Shown piece by piece: positions 23,394 to 33,705 of a stretch of DNA of 64,000 nt (positions are counted from its first letter, which is position 1; the number at the start of each line of letters is the position of its first letter). Position numbers and translations under genes: made by a program. Under the pieces are notes generated by a model. That model made no database searches, had not been told where the DNA came from, and worked only from the letters and a program-made list of their open reading frames with translations. The stretch comes from JAXHMB01 sp034521755 (GTDB lineage Bacteria; Bacteroidota; Rhodothermia; Balneolales; Balneolaceae): contig JAXHMB010000003.1 of the NCBI GenBank assembly GCA_034521755.1, positions 558,001 to 622,000 on the forward strand, read 5' to 3'.

Positions 23394-26331
23394 CTAAACT
23401 AAGTGAATAATATTTCGCTCTTTTAGTACTCTACCCACCTGGCGATACATAAGCTGATTTATTGCATATTGCCCTTCTTTTTCTTGTAATAAGCCCCGGG
23501 TTTGCAAACGGTTAAAAATCAGTCGACTTTTTTCTTTTTCAAATTGAAGAATTGCAGACAGTTGCACCGGCGTAAGCGTATCATGCAAGAAGAGCGTCGC
23601 CAGCGTAAAAAGCACTTCAGGCTTAAGTTCTTGTACTGCTTCCAGCATGGCAAATTCAAGCGGTTTAACATAACAATGTGTTTCATCAAACTCCCGGATA
23701 GATCGTATCCAGAAAATCATGGCTATAGAGGCGTTTCCTTCTGCCAAATCCGTCAAATTCTCAAAATACTCTTTCTTTTAAAATATTCCTGGGTGCCTCT
23801 TCTTCACGATCCAACAGCTTGCGGTAGGTCCTGCTTTTCAATTGCGACTCATTCGGCTCAAACATCAGCTCATACCCGCTGGAACGATGTCTGTTCATAA
23901 TTACAGATTCAATCTGGGATCTATCCAGCCTGTCGCTTTGCATAATATGAGAGAAGTAATCCCCCAGGGAATATGTAACGTCTAAAAAATTCCAGGCATA
24001 CCGGGAACAGCTTACAATCCAAAATATATTTTTTTTGGTTTCCGATATGATATACATCAGATCCTGAATGGCCTCATAACCATGAATATTTCGCAGATAT
24101 AGATTTTGCAGGCATTCTACCACTATCACCTTTCCCTGATACGAAGTGTTTAGTTCTTCAACTACCTCTTCTTTGGAAGCAGTATGTTCTAATCCCAACT
24201 CATCTTGCATGAGCTGCAATAACTGATCGCTTGTCCAATAGGTTTTCTCCAACGCAAGCTCTTTGATGTCTGTTTCTCCAAAAAACTCATCGAAAACCAG
24301 GCTCAGATAAGTTGATTTGCCACTGCCTCTTTCTCCTATCACCGCAAAAGTGGCCGGGAATCCATCCGTCCAGCTTTCGTAGCTTTTTTTCATCAGGTTG
24401 AAGCTATCTTGTACCGTTATGTAAAATTTGCGATCACCTGCTATATCAAAATTGAAAAGCTTGCGATAAATATACGGCAGCTCTTTTATCTTGGCATCTG
24501 TTTCAGTCAAATAGGTGGCAATGTCCATCTTTTTGACTTCTTGCTCTCCTGCTTCTGGAAAGCCCAAGAACTCACGTCCCTCTGACCAGTACTGTTTTAT
24601 TTTTTTCCATACAAAACGACTCAAAAGCATAAAGCGGTCCTGAAGTCGGGCCCACCGAGCCTCAAATTTGGTCCGCCATCCCTGTGCTGTTTCTTTAACC
24701 CGGTATTTTGCATCTATCAGCTGCAACTCCGAGGAATCACCATCCTGAATAAGCCGCAGCATCCTTTCAACCAAATCATCACTTTTCTCAATTACAGCCT
24801 GCTTAATGGCTTCCTGTTTTTGCTGAACCGTTTCATCGATTTGATCAATTTTAGCAAGCGTTCGCTCAATACCCTGTCCAATAACTTCTTCCGGATTCCC
24901 ATTATCCGATTCTTCTGCCTGATACAGATCAATTGCTGATTCAAAATTAACCTGAATAATTTTTCGCACCTCTTCAATATTTGAACGTTGGGTTTGCAAA
25001 AATTCTTCATAGTTTTGAGCCAAAGACTCCAATTCATGTAACAATTGCTCCTTAAGTGCTCTTACAACCAGCAAACGCCATTCTATTTCTCGATTAGATA
25101 TATCAGGTGGGGAATCCTCCAAATCTACTTCATGCAGAAATTGCGCTTTTTCTTTTAGCGTATTTGCTTTTAGAAAAATCTGCTCTGTAAATTGCTCTGA
25201 TTCTTTTGCCAAATAACGCTCTTTTATGGCTGTATCCAGCTTTTCAAGGGCTTGCTCTAAAATATGATTTAATTTGTTTTTCGAATCCTCTGCATAAGAG
25301 TCAAAGGCTTGGAACTGTGCCGACTTTGACTGTGGAAGCTCATCATACCTTTTATTTAACTCATCCCTTACTTTTTCCAGCACCTCATTAAAAAGAACAT
25401 TAAAATGCTCATCCAGCCTGTTGTTATGTTCCTCACCCTTTTCCTTAAGTATTCTCTTAAACTGCAGAAATTCTGCAATAGTTGAGGTACGATCTGACAT
25501 CAACTCCAACACAGACTGCCACCGCTCTCCTTGCTTTACGAGCTCTTTTTCAACCTTTTCGGCTTTTTTATCTACCAGCTGCTCAGAATAAAACGATGAA
25601 CGGTGTTCTATCGTCCCGGTTTTTTGGGCGATATTGACAAGCTTATCAACTATTTCTTTCTGTAATTCATCAACCTCTTTTTTTATACCTTCCTTGGATT
25701 CTTTGAGCTGAGATATTTCTGATTCTAAATTCTCAGCTAAACTTTCATCATTATAGATTACATCTTCATCGTGATTACTAAAAAAGTCAGTGGCTGAAAT
25801 CCAATAGCGAAAATCACTGTCCATCCATTTTAAAAACAGTTTTCGCTCGTCCAGCAAATGGTACTGTACCAACTTTTTAAAAGGAATATCCTGTTTCCAC
25901 TGTGCAGCTTCTTTAGCAGGCGCCCCCCATATGTTTCTAAATTTATTACCCGCCCCTGTGCGTTTTTTTTCAATATTTCTAAGCAGCCGTTTGCCGGTTT
26001 TCAAAGCTTTTACCAGAAGTGTATCATCTGACTGGCCAAGAAATCGCTCCTCGCTTTGTGGTATTGTCACCTGCTCATCCAGCTCGCTGGTGACTTCCTG
26101 AACCCATGTCGTATACACTTTTGATACGCCATTTGCAGAATCAAATTTATGTTGCAGCTCGGCCAAATACGATGCAACAACGTTGCCGTCATCTTGCGCA
26201 TTACAAGCTTCCTTCCCATTCTCCAAGATATTCAGAAGCTTACCATAATAACTTTGTCTGTAGGCAACTATTTTTTTTTGGAGAGATGCCGTAACTCCTT
26301 CAATGCGATCTTCTAATTTTTTTTTACCCAA
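23394..26331 (-). CDS. Long coiled-coil P-loop ATPase with C-terminal winged helix (+1 frameshift)
   Basis: Two frames (26331-23761, 856 residues; then 23756-23394) join into about 978 residues when one T is removed from the TTTT run at 23766-23763, restoring RVFENLTDLAEG. Residues 1-200 are mixed helical. About 200-620 are largely coiled coil with high Glu/Lys/Gln content. A P-loop NTPase follows with Walker A GERGSGKST (666-674), a Walker-B-like VIVVECLQN with Glu instead of Asp, and a sensor-like strand IFWIVSCS. A RHRSSGYEL segment precedes a winged helix (LTPVQLSAILQFEKEKSRLI) after the frameshift. It resembles AAA+/STAND-type ATPases but no family I can name. It lies directly upstream of mscS, and no transmembrane helix is evident. 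Confidence 0.7.
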
Positions 26332-26514
26332 AACAAAAAACCCGTTGAATATTGTTATATAGATATACTCATAATCTTCATTAAATGTAATTCGAAAATT
26401 TCATCTCTTAAAACATAATTTTAACCCATATTTATTCTTAAGAAATTATTAATTACATTAAAAGAGCAATAAAAGCTTATTAACATCTACAAAAGCCTAA
26501 TAAGCGCCCATAAA

Positions 26515-27837
26515 GTGACGGTTCAGCAAAATAACAGCGAAAATTCGTTGAATTATACCCGATTTATTGCGGGGTGGCTCCTCTTTCTCTTCTGTTTCCT
26601 ATCTGCTTCTCAAGTTTTTGCTCAACAAAATATACTCAATAGGGTTTCTGCTGTTGAACGAAGCGATGGTAAGGGCTTTGTAGTACGATATCATCTTTCT
26701 GAAAAAGTTGACTCCTTCCGTGTATATCAGCCCAGTTCAGACTTGGTACAGATGACACTCTACAGCGACAGAATTGATACAACAGACATAGGACTTGCTG
26801 AAACCAATGATTTCTATGATGAGATTCGGTTTTATGACATTCCTTTTGGTGTAGGCGTTGATATTTATATAGCTAATAACCAGCCCTACGCAGCTAATGC
26901 TTATCCTGATGGCACGAGCAATGACTTATTGCTTGGCATGACCAAAACAACCCAGGAAGAAATTGAATTTTTAACAGAAGGGTTAGAACCGGTTATTTGG
27001 TCAAAAATGTCCTCACAAGCTGATAGTATGATTGTTCAGCAAAACCGGGATTCCAATACCCCTCCTGTTTCAGGTCCAACACCAAGCGATGATTATTATA
27101 GTACCGTAAAAGACAAAATGAAGTTTGATACAATTGTTATTGATCCCGGACATGGTGGACATGATGTAGGTGCTATTGGTTACAAAGGAATTTATGAAAA
27201 AGATATTGTACTGAATATCTCCAAGAAAGTAGGAGAATACATTAAAAACAGCCCCGAAATGGAAGGCGTCAAGGTGGCATATACCCGCGACGATGATACA
27301 TATATAAATTTAGAAGAACGCGGACCTATGGCCAACCAGATGGAAGGAGATCTTTTTGTTTCTATTCATGCCAATAAATTCCACTCTCGGCAACCCCATG
27401 GCACTGAAGTTTACTTTTTAGGACTTGAAAGAAGTAACTCTGCACTTGAAGTGATGAAGCGCGAAAATAATATTCTCAATGGAGAAGAATCGTTTGATCC
27501 TGATAAAGTGCTTTCACCTGAAGAACTGCTCACTTATGAGCTGCAAAACAGTGGATATATTGCCACAAGCGAGCAAATTGCCGCAATGCTTGATCACCAG
27601 TTTAAAAATCGCGCGCAGCGCCGAAGCAGAGGCGTAAAGCAGGGTCGTTTTGTAGTGCTCTACCAAGCTTCGATGCCGGCAATTTTGGTTGAAACGGGTT
27701 TTATCAGTAATCCAAGCGAACAGCGTTTTTTAGCAAGCGACTGGGGACAAACTATTATTGCTTCAGCTATATTCAGAGCCATCCGCAATTTCAAGTTGGA
27801 TTACGAAAAGAGTCAAACCTATAATAACACCAAATAG
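26515..27837 (+). CDS. N-acetylmuramoyl-L-alanine amidase (Amidase_3)
   Basis: An exported 440-residue amidase starting at GTG 26515. Residues about 18-37 are a signal peptide (WLLFLFCFLSASQVFAQ). An AMIN-like beta-rich region spans about 40-150, then a catalytic Amidase_3 domain spans 205-430. Zinc ligands are visible: H213 in IDPGHGG, the glutamate in YEKDIVL, and H in VSIHANKFHS; the catalytic glutamate is in ILVETGFISN. It cleaves the bond between MurNAc and L-alanine in peptidoglycan, as in daughter-cell separation. It is divergent from the ATPase gene across 183 bp of AT-rich DNA, and udk follows at 7 bp. Confidence 0.92.
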   Translation: MTVQQNNSENSLNYTRFIAGWLLFLFCFLSASQVFAQQNILNRVSAVERSDGKGFVVRYHLSEKVDSFRVYQPSSDLVQMTLYSDRIDTTDIGLAETNDFYDEIRFYDIPFGVGVDIYIANNQPYAANAYPDGTSNDLLLGMTKTTQEEIEFLTEGLEPVIWSKMSSQADSMIVQQNRDSNTPPVSGPTPSDDYYSTVKDKMKFDTIVIDPGHGGHDVGAIGYKGIYEKDIVLNISKKVGEYIKNSPEMEGVKVAYTRDDDTYINLEERGPMANQMEGDLFVSIHANKFHSRQPHGTEVYFLGLERSNSALEVMKRENNILNGEESFDPDKVLSPEELLTYELQNSGYIATSEQIAAMLDHQFKNRAQRRSRGVKQGRFVVLYQASMPAILVETGFISNPSEQRFLASDWGQTIIASAIFRAIRNFKLDYEKSQTYNNTK

Positions 27838-27844
27838 CATTATT

Positions 27845-28462
27845 TTGAATTCTGTAATTATTGGTGTGGCGGGTGGAAGTGGATCAGGCAAAACTACGGT
27901 TGTAAATCATATTATTAAAACTATTGGTGAGGAAAACATTCTTCTTCTCCAGCATGATTCTTATTACCGAGATCTAAAGCACCTGCCATTTGAAGAACGA
28001 GCAAAACAAAATTTTGATCACCCTTCTGCTCTGGAAACAGAATTAATGATACGTCACATCAAAGCGCTGAAAGAAGGTTATCAAGTTGAAATACCTATCT
28101 ATGACTTTAAAAAACACACACGTAAAGAAGAAACGAAGTCCGTTGAGCCAAAAAAAATTATTCTGATTGACGGTATTCTCATCTTCAGTGAAAAGAATCT
28201 CCGTAAACTTATGGACATTAAGCTTTACGTTGATGCCGATGATGACATCCGCCTGCTTCGACGCATCCAGCGTGATATCTTAGAGCGGGACCGCATCCTT
28301 GAAAGTGTACTCACCCAATACCAAGAATTTGTTCGTCCTATGCATCTGGAGTTTGTTGAACCCAGTAAACGCTATGCAGATATCATCATTCCAAGAGGGG
28401 GTAAAAATGAAGTAGCGTTAGAAATGGTAAACGCACTTATACAAGAGAAAATCAACTTGTAA
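27845..28462 (+). CDS. udk: Uridine kinase
   Basis: A 205-residue kinase beginning at TTG 27845, which places the P-loop GVAGGSGSGKTT at the N-terminus as in other Udk proteins; longer readings would overlap the amidase gene in another frame. Further motifs are HDSYYRDL, the base-binding FDHPSALE, YDFKKHTR, and RRIQRDILERDR with the LID arginines. It phosphorylates uridine and cytidine for pyrimidine salvage. It is probably co-transcribed with the upstream amidase. Its stop abuts the stop of the convergent coaX without any gap. Confidence 0.93.
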   Translation: MNSVIIGVAGGSGSGKTTVVNHIIKTIGEENILLLQHDSYYRDLKHLPFEERAKQNFDHPSALETELMIRHIKALKEGYQVEIPIYDFKKHTRKEETKSVEPKKIILIDGILIFSEKNLRKLMDIKLYVDADDDIRLLRRIQRDILERDRILESVLTQYQEFVRPMHLEFVEPSKRYADIIIPRGGKNEVALEMVNALIQEKINL

Positions 28463-29212
28463 CTAAGAAATGTACTCCATATAGCGCTGCATCCCTTCAA
28501 AAACCAGCATGGGCCTTACTTTGCTTTCATAATCTAAAATCGAAGCCATCCATTCAGCGTCTCCACCGGTAAGAACCACATCAAACTCATCGAAAGAAGA
28601 CTCATATTCACTGAGGTATCCCTCAATACTTTTTTTGACCATTCCTGAAATTCCCCATTGCAAACTTTGCTTCGTTGATTTTCCGGGCCATTGTTTTGGA
28701 ATAAATCGTTGCACATGCGGCAAGTTTGGAGTAAACTTTCGCAATGACTTTTCAATAACACTTACCCCGGGCATAATCACACCCCCTCTGTATATTTCAT
28801 CTGCCGACATATAATCAACCGTACAGGCTGTTCCGGAATCAATTACTACCACAGCCTTGCTGGTATGCGAGATAGCACCATAGCATGCAAAAAAACGATC
28901 AATACCCAGTGTTTTGGGAGTTTTATAGTCAAGCAATTCCAAAGGAATATCTGAAGGCTCGAGAATGTGATGTGTTGCTGACTCTAACCGATCAACGATA
29001 AGATCTGTAACGTCAGGCACTACACTGGCAATCACTACATGTTTAAAATGTTGCTGGGATTTATTGATCCAGTTAATTAGCTCACTGGCATTAGTTACCT
29101 CAACGTTGTTCGGGTTCTTCCACTGCATACCTTCTTTATAAGCAGCCTTAATGGAAGAATTCCCAATATCCAGAAAAAGCGTAGTTGATGACTGTGGAAT
29201 GAAATTGCTCAT
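28463..29212 (-). CDS. coaX: Type III pantothenate kinase
   Basis: A 249-residue acetate/sugar-kinase-fold protein with the CoaX signatures. FLDIGNSSIKAA is the phosphate-binding loop at the N-terminus. YKTPKTLGIDRFFACYGA and VVVIDSGTACTVDY form the pantothenate site, and GGVIMPGVS and LTGGDAEW complete the set. It carries out the first step of CoA synthesis. With panB and coaBC elsewhere in the window, several CoA pathway genes are present but not clustered. It is convergent with udk. Confidence 0.93.
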   Translation of the reverse strand: MSNFIPQSSTTLFLDIGNSSIKAAYKEGMQWKNPNNVEVTNASELINWINKSQQHFKHVVIASVVPDVTDLIVDRLESATHHILEPSDIPLELLDYKTPKTLGIDRFFACYGAISHTSKAVVVIDSGTACTVDYMSADEIYRGGVIMPGVSVIEKSLRKFTPNLPHVQRFIPKQWPGKSTKQSLQWGISGMVKKSIEGYLSEYESSFDEFDVVLTGGDAEWMASILDYESKVRPMLVFEGMQRYMEYIS

Positions 29213-29269
29213 TTGATTGCTGTTAATTGAGTAATATCTTAAGCTTAATATCTAAAAATTTTTACTTCT

Positions 29270-29992
29270 ATGAATCTCTCCTCAAAAATAGCCATTATAA
29301 CTGGTGCAAGCAGCGGTATCGGTGCTGAGTTTAGTAAATCACTCATTGATAAAGGGGCCAAAGTCTATGGACTGGCTCGAAGTATTGACAAACTAAACCA
29401 GATCCAGTCACAGCTTGGAGATAACTTTATACCTGTGAAAATGGATATCACTGATCATAATGCCATCGCCCAGTGGGCAGAGAAAGCCTTTAATGAAGAT
29501 CACCAACCGGATATACTCATCAATAATGCGGGACTCGGCATTTTTGGCAACGTAGATGAACTTTCAGTTGAGGATTGGGAAACGATGATCAGTACGAACC
29601 TGTCAGGCATTTTTTATATGACTCGTAAGATTGTGCCACTCATGAAAAAGAATAAAACTGTGTGTCACATCATAAACATTGCTTCCATTGCAGGAAAGAT
29701 TGGCAATCCTCAAATTTCCGGATATAATGCCAGCAAGTTTGGAGTGAGAGGTTTTAGCGAAGCGTTGTTTAAAGAATTACGATACGATGGTATCAAAGTC
29801 ACCTGCTTCTATCCGGGCTCTATTGCTACCAACTTTTTCAGCAATGCTGATGAAATGGATACCCATCCCAATATGATGACGCCCCAGGATATATCATCTA
29901 CACTTCTTCATGTACTGGAAACTTCTGACAACTATCTGATCAATGAAATAGTAATGCGCCCGCGCAATCCTAAACCACCGGAAGAACAATGA
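29270..29992 (+). CDS. Short-chain dehydrogenase/reductase
   Basis: A 240-residue classical SDR. It has the NAD(P)-binding TGASSGIG (11-18), NNAG (85-88), catalytic Ser in IINIASIAG, and YNASK with the catalytic Tyr and Lys, followed by YPGSIATNF. The substrate cannot be told from sequence. It overlaps the following DUF4296 lipoprotein gene by 4 bp (ATGA), so the two are co-transcribed. Confidence 0.88.
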   Translation: MNLSSKIAIITGASSGIGAEFSKSLIDKGAKVYGLARSIDKLNQIQSQLGDNFIPVKMDITDHNAIAQWAEKAFNEDHQPDILINNAGLGIFGNVDELSVEDWETMISTNLSGIFYMTRKIVPLMKKNKTVCHIINIASIAGKIGNPQISGYNASKFGVRGFSEALFKELRYDGIKVTCFYPGSIATNFFSNADEMDTHPNMMTPQDISSTLLHVLETSDNYLINEIVMRPRNPKPPEEQ

Positions 29993-30378
29993 ACAGAATC
30001 TGGCTCATAGCAATTTTTTTTACCTTTATTGGTGGAACATTAGGCGGGTGTAAAACTCAGGAAGAACCACCTGAAAACCTCATACCCGAGGACACATATA
30101 TTGATTTAATGGTGGAATTTCAGCTGTTAGAATCCTACAGAAATTCTATGCCCGCAGATAGCGTTGCCACCGATTCTCTAAAAGAGGTGATCTTCAAGAA
30201 ATACTCCGTCTCAGAAGATCAGTTTCTGGATAGCAAAGAGTACTACGAGCAAGACTACAAAACACACATTAAGCGTGTAGAAAAAGCTATAGAACAATTA
30301 CGTATTGACCAGGTTCAAGAAGATTCTACCGCTAACTCAGACAGCGTCAAACAAAAACTACCTCAAATAAGGGGCTAG
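29989..30378 (+). CDS. DUF4296-family lipoprotein
   Basis: A 129-residue lipoprotein (lipobox LGGC, Cys21) with the DUF4296 pattern: LIPEDTYIDLMVEFQLLESYR followed by a helical segment VIFKKYSVSEDQF and YYEQDYKTHIKRVEKAIEQL. The family is widespread in Bacteroidota-type bacteria and uncharacterised. Its 3' end overlaps the convergent recQ stop by 4 bp. Confidence 0.8.
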   Translation: MNRIWLIAIFFTFIGGTLGGCKTQEEPPENLIPEDTYIDLMVEFQLLESYRNSMPADSVATDSLKEVIFKKYSVSEDQFLDSKEYYEQDYKTHIKRVEKAIEQLRIDQVQEDSTANSDSVKQKLPQIRG

Positions 30379-32303
30379 CCTTTTAACCTGTATTTGGCTC
30401 CTTTGCTCTCAACCCTCTCCTCTCTAATCATATAGGAAAGCACTGTTTTTATTCGTGATTTAGACCAGCTTACTTTTGAACTAATTTCATTAATACTAAG
30501 AGATGAATTATTGAGCGTACTCGAAAGTGTTTCTAAGTCTTGCTTTGTAATAATATCCTCTTCCTTGGTTCCTTGAGAGATACAGTTGTCACAGTTGCCA
30601 CATGGGGGAGGATTCTCTTCTCCAAAGTAAGTTCGAATATATACCTCCCGACAGGTATCTGTCTCAACATACCTCTGCATATATTTCAATTTTTCAAGCA
30701 GGCTGTCGCGGTGTTTTTCCAGTTCCTTTTTCCCGAACGGAAGTACTTTCTGGCGTGCCTCAATCACTCTGACCATCGGCATTTCACCTAACGCTTCGTA
30801 GGTAATTAGATGATCATGGGCCTGCAGTATCTGTAAACCTTTTAGAATCTTATTGGATGAAGAATCCAGCTTTCGCTCCAAATAAGATGTTTCCAGATAC
30901 TTCATCTCATGAAATGCCTCTGCTCCAAACTGGCGATAAAGTACATCTAAAAACTCAGCTTTTTGCTTCTGATTTATCTCACGAATACGTTCCCTAACCA
31001 CATCTTCATTTACAATAAACTGAAGACCAATCTGAGAGGTGATATTCTCGGTTAATTGTATAACACCCAGTTGATTCAATACTTTAAGCGAAGAACTTAC
31101 TACTTTAAACGAAAGTCCTGCTCTTCGTTTCAGAGCCGAAAGTGCAACCTGCTCTGTGGTGTCCATTTCAGACCCCAGGGCCAGGTCAAAAGTATCACAT
31201 AAAGAATCATAAACTTTTTGAAGCTGATCTTTTTCAGGGTATGAATCCTTGAGTCTTTTTTCAGCAATCACAATGTCAGCAGGAGCATACAACAGCAGTG
31301 GAAAACTCTCTTCTCCGTCACGGCCCGCACGTCCTGCTTCTTGGTAATAAGCTTCTAAAGAATATGGCATGGTGTAATGGATCACATATCTGCAGTCGGC
31401 CTTATCTATGCCCATCCCAAAAGCATTAGTAGCAACTACAAGGGGCGTTTCTCCGCTGATCCACCGTTGCTGTATAGCTTTCCTCTTTTCTGCCTCAACC
31501 CCTGCGTGATAAGCTTCCGTTTTGATATCCAACTTTACCTGAATCAATTCAGAAAATTCTTCACAATTCTTTCGGGTTCCTCCATAAATAAGGCCCGATC
31601 CTTTTTGAGAAGCCTTTTCTACAATTTGCAATAACCCCTTTTGCTTTTTTTCTGTTTCTGTAACCCACCATTTCAGATTAGGACGATCAAATCCCTTGGA
31701 GATTATATTTGGGTCTTCAAAGCCAAGATTCTCAATAATGTCCTGCCTTACCTCCGGGGTGGCAGTAGCCGTCAGTGCAAGCCAAGTGGTATCATCCGCA
31801 ATGAGTTCTAATGAAGAACGAATTTCACGATAGCTTGGACGAAAATCATGCCCCCACTCTGAGATACAGTGAGCTTCATCAATAGCTACAAGATCAATAT
31901 TCAACTTTGGAAGTTCAGCGTTCCAAAGTGTTGTCTTCAAGCGTTCGGGAGCACAATACAGAAGCTTGTACATCCCGTTTCGAGCATTTACTAAACGCTG
32001 TTCAACCTCCCACGAAGAAATAGTACTATTAATAAAAGTCGCTGATACACCACGGTCCTTCAGCTGTTGAACCTGGTCCTGCATGAGGGCCACCAGCGGT
32101 GAGATAACCAATGTCATTCCTTCGAAAACCGTGGCAGGCACCTGGTAACAAAGTGACTTTCCCCCGCCCGTTGGAAATAAGACGACGGTTTCATTCCCAT
32201 CCAAAACCGACTGGATAGCCTTATCCTGCCCCGGGCGGAAAGATTCGTAGCCCCAAAACCGGCGCAAATTTTCTAAAGCTTTATCAAATGGCATTGTGCT
32301 CAT
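30375..32303 (-). CDS. recQ: RecQ-family ATP-dependent DNA helicase
   Basis: A 642-residue 3'-5' helicase. The Q-like region YESFRPGQDKAI leads to Walker A FPTGGGKSLCYQ, then the DEAH box AIDEAHCISEWGHDFR with the RecQ aromatic-rich loop, and motif VI YYQEAGRAGRDGE. The zinc-binding RecQ C-terminal region is visible as CREVYIRTYF...CGNCDNC. The last ~55 residues look like a winged helix (INEISSKVSWSKSRIKTVLSYM) rather than a full HRDC domain. RecQ unwinds recombination and replication intermediates. Monocistronic. Confidence 0.92.
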   Translation of the reverse strand: MSTMPFDKALENLRRFWGYESFRPGQDKAIQSVLDGNETVVLFPTGGGKSLCYQVPATVFEGMTLVISPLVALMQDQVQQLKDRGVSATFINSTISSWEVEQRLVNARNGMYKLLYCAPERLKTTLWNAELPKLNIDLVAIDEAHCISEWGHDFRPSYREIRSSLELIADDTTWLALTATATPEVRQDIIENLGFEDPNIISKGFDRPNLKWWVTETEKKQKGLLQIVEKASQKGSGLIYGGTRKNCEEFSELIQVKLDIKTEAYHAGVEAEKRKAIQQRWISGETPLVVATNAFGMGIDKADCRYVIHYTMPYSLEAYYQEAGRAGRDGEESFPLLLYAPADIVIAEKRLKDSYPEKDQLQKVYDSLCDTFDLALGSEMDTTEQVALSALKRRAGLSFKVVSSSLKVLNQLGVIQLTENITSQIGLQFIVNEDVVRERIREINQKQKAEFLDVLYRQFGAEAFHEMKYLETSYLERKLDSSSNKILKGLQILQAHDHLITYEALGEMPMVRVIEARQKVLPFGKKELEKHRDSLLEKLKYMQRYVETDTCREVYIRTYFGEENPPPCGNCDNCISQGTKEEDIITKQDLETLSSTLNNSSLSINEISSKVSWSKSRIKTVLSYMIREERVESKGAKYRLKG

Positions 32304-32443
32304 GCTGTTAAATGTATGAAAAGAAAATCAACCTCATAATGAATTTAGGATATCAGAACCAAAATAGTTAACCAACTTATGTTGAGTCTAAGTGTGTCAT
32401 CATCTACTTTGTATTAGTAGAAATTAAAATAAAAAGATCACTC

Positions 32444-33697
32444 ATGGATAAGAAAAAGTTTGCTCCCGAAAGCCTGATGATGTCACACGGTTATAAACCT
32501 GAACTATCCGAAGGTGCAATAAAATGCCCCATTTTCCAGACTTCAACCTTTGTTTTTGAAAATGCTGAACACGGTAAAGCTTTTTTTGAAGTAGCATATG
32601 GCCTTCGCGAACAGGAGCCGGGCGAAGAGCTTGGCCTCATTTACAGCCGTCTAAATAACCCCGATCTGGAAATATTGGAAGACCGGCTTTGTGTTTGGGA
32701 AAATGCCGATGACTGTGCGGTATTTGAAAGCGGGATGTCTGCGATAACCACAGTTTTGCTGGAGTTTCTTGAGCCGGGTGACCTGTTGCTGTACAGCCGT
32801 CCGGTTTATGGCGGAACCAATCATTTCATCACACAGATATTGCCTAAGTTTGGGATAAATGTACTGGGTTTTAGTGCAAAAAATGATGCTGATCAAATAA
32901 GACAGATGCTGCAAGAAAGTGGCCTTCAAGATAGTTTGGCAATGATATATGTAGAAACACCGGCCAATCCAACCAACGATCTCATTGACCTGGAAGCATG
33001 CAGCAAAATTGCCGATCAATATTCCACCAATGATAAGGAAGTACTGATGGCTGTTGACAATACCTACCTGGGCCCCATCTGGCAAAACCCACTGGAATTT
33101 GGAGCTGACCTTGTTCTTTATTCTGCTACAAAGTTTTTAGGTGGTCACAGTGATGTTATTGCCGGTGCCTGCCTTGGCAATGCAGAACTCATGAATCGCG
33201 TAAAAACCATGCGGACTTTTTTGGGTAATATGGCAGGCCCATGGACGGGATGGTTGCTAATGCGCAGCCTTGAGACTTTAAAAATAAGAATGGAGAAACA
33301 GGTTCAGAACGCAAAAAAAGTAGCTAATTTTTTAAACGATCATCCCAAGGTTGAAAAGGTTTATTATCTTGGTTTTTTAGAAAGTGAGAATCCTGAACAG
33401 TACAAAGTATTTAAAAAGCAGTGTCTCTCAAGCGGGTCCATGCTCTCTTTTGATATTGCAGGAGGTGAAAAAGAAGCCTTCACATTTTTAAACAACCTTG
33501 ATCTTATCCACTTGGCTGTTAGCCTTGGAAGCACTGAAAGCCTGGCTCAGCATCCTGCAACCATGACTCATGCCGACGTTGACCCGGAAGAAAAGACTGA
33601 ACTGTCTATTACCGAAAAAATGGTTCGTCTTTCCATAGGCATCGAAAATGCGGATGACCTGATCTCGGATATTAGTCAAGCCTTAGGGAAAGTATAA
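32444..33697 (+). CDS. Trans-sulfuration PLP enzyme (cystathionine gamma-synthase/methionine gamma-lyase family)
   Basis: A 417-residue Cys/Met metabolism enzyme. It has YSRLNNPD near residue 65, the family's substrate/PLP loop FESGMSAIT, VYGGTNHF, the PLP aspartate in AVDNTYLGP, and the Schiff-base lysine in YSATKFLGGHSDV. The late AVSLGSTESLAQHPATMTH motif is also clear. These enzymes act at the gamma carbon of methionine, cystathionine or O-acyl-homoserine; the member function cannot be fixed here. No other sulfur-metabolism gene adjoins it. It is convergent with sdhB. Confidence 0.85.
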   Translation: MDKKKFAPESLMMSHGYKPELSEGAIKCPIFQTSTFVFENAEHGKAFFEVAYGLREQEPGEELGLIYSRLNNPDLEILEDRLCVWENADDCAVFESGMSAITTVLLEFLEPGDLLLYSRPVYGGTNHFITQILPKFGINVLGFSAKNDADQIRQMLQESGLQDSLAMIYVETPANPTNDLIDLEACSKIADQYSTNDKEVLMAVDNTYLGPIWQNPLEFGADLVLYSATKFLGGHSDVIAGACLGNAELMNRVKTMRTFLGNMAGPWTGWLLMRSLETLKIRMEKQVQNAKKVANFLNDHPKVEKVYYLGFLESENPEQYKVFKKQCLSSGSMLSFDIAGGEKEAFTFLNNLDLIHLAVSLGSTESLAQHPATMTHADVDPEEKTELSITEKMVRLSIGIENADDLISDISQALGKV

Positions 33698-33705
33698 ATC
33701 TGTAA

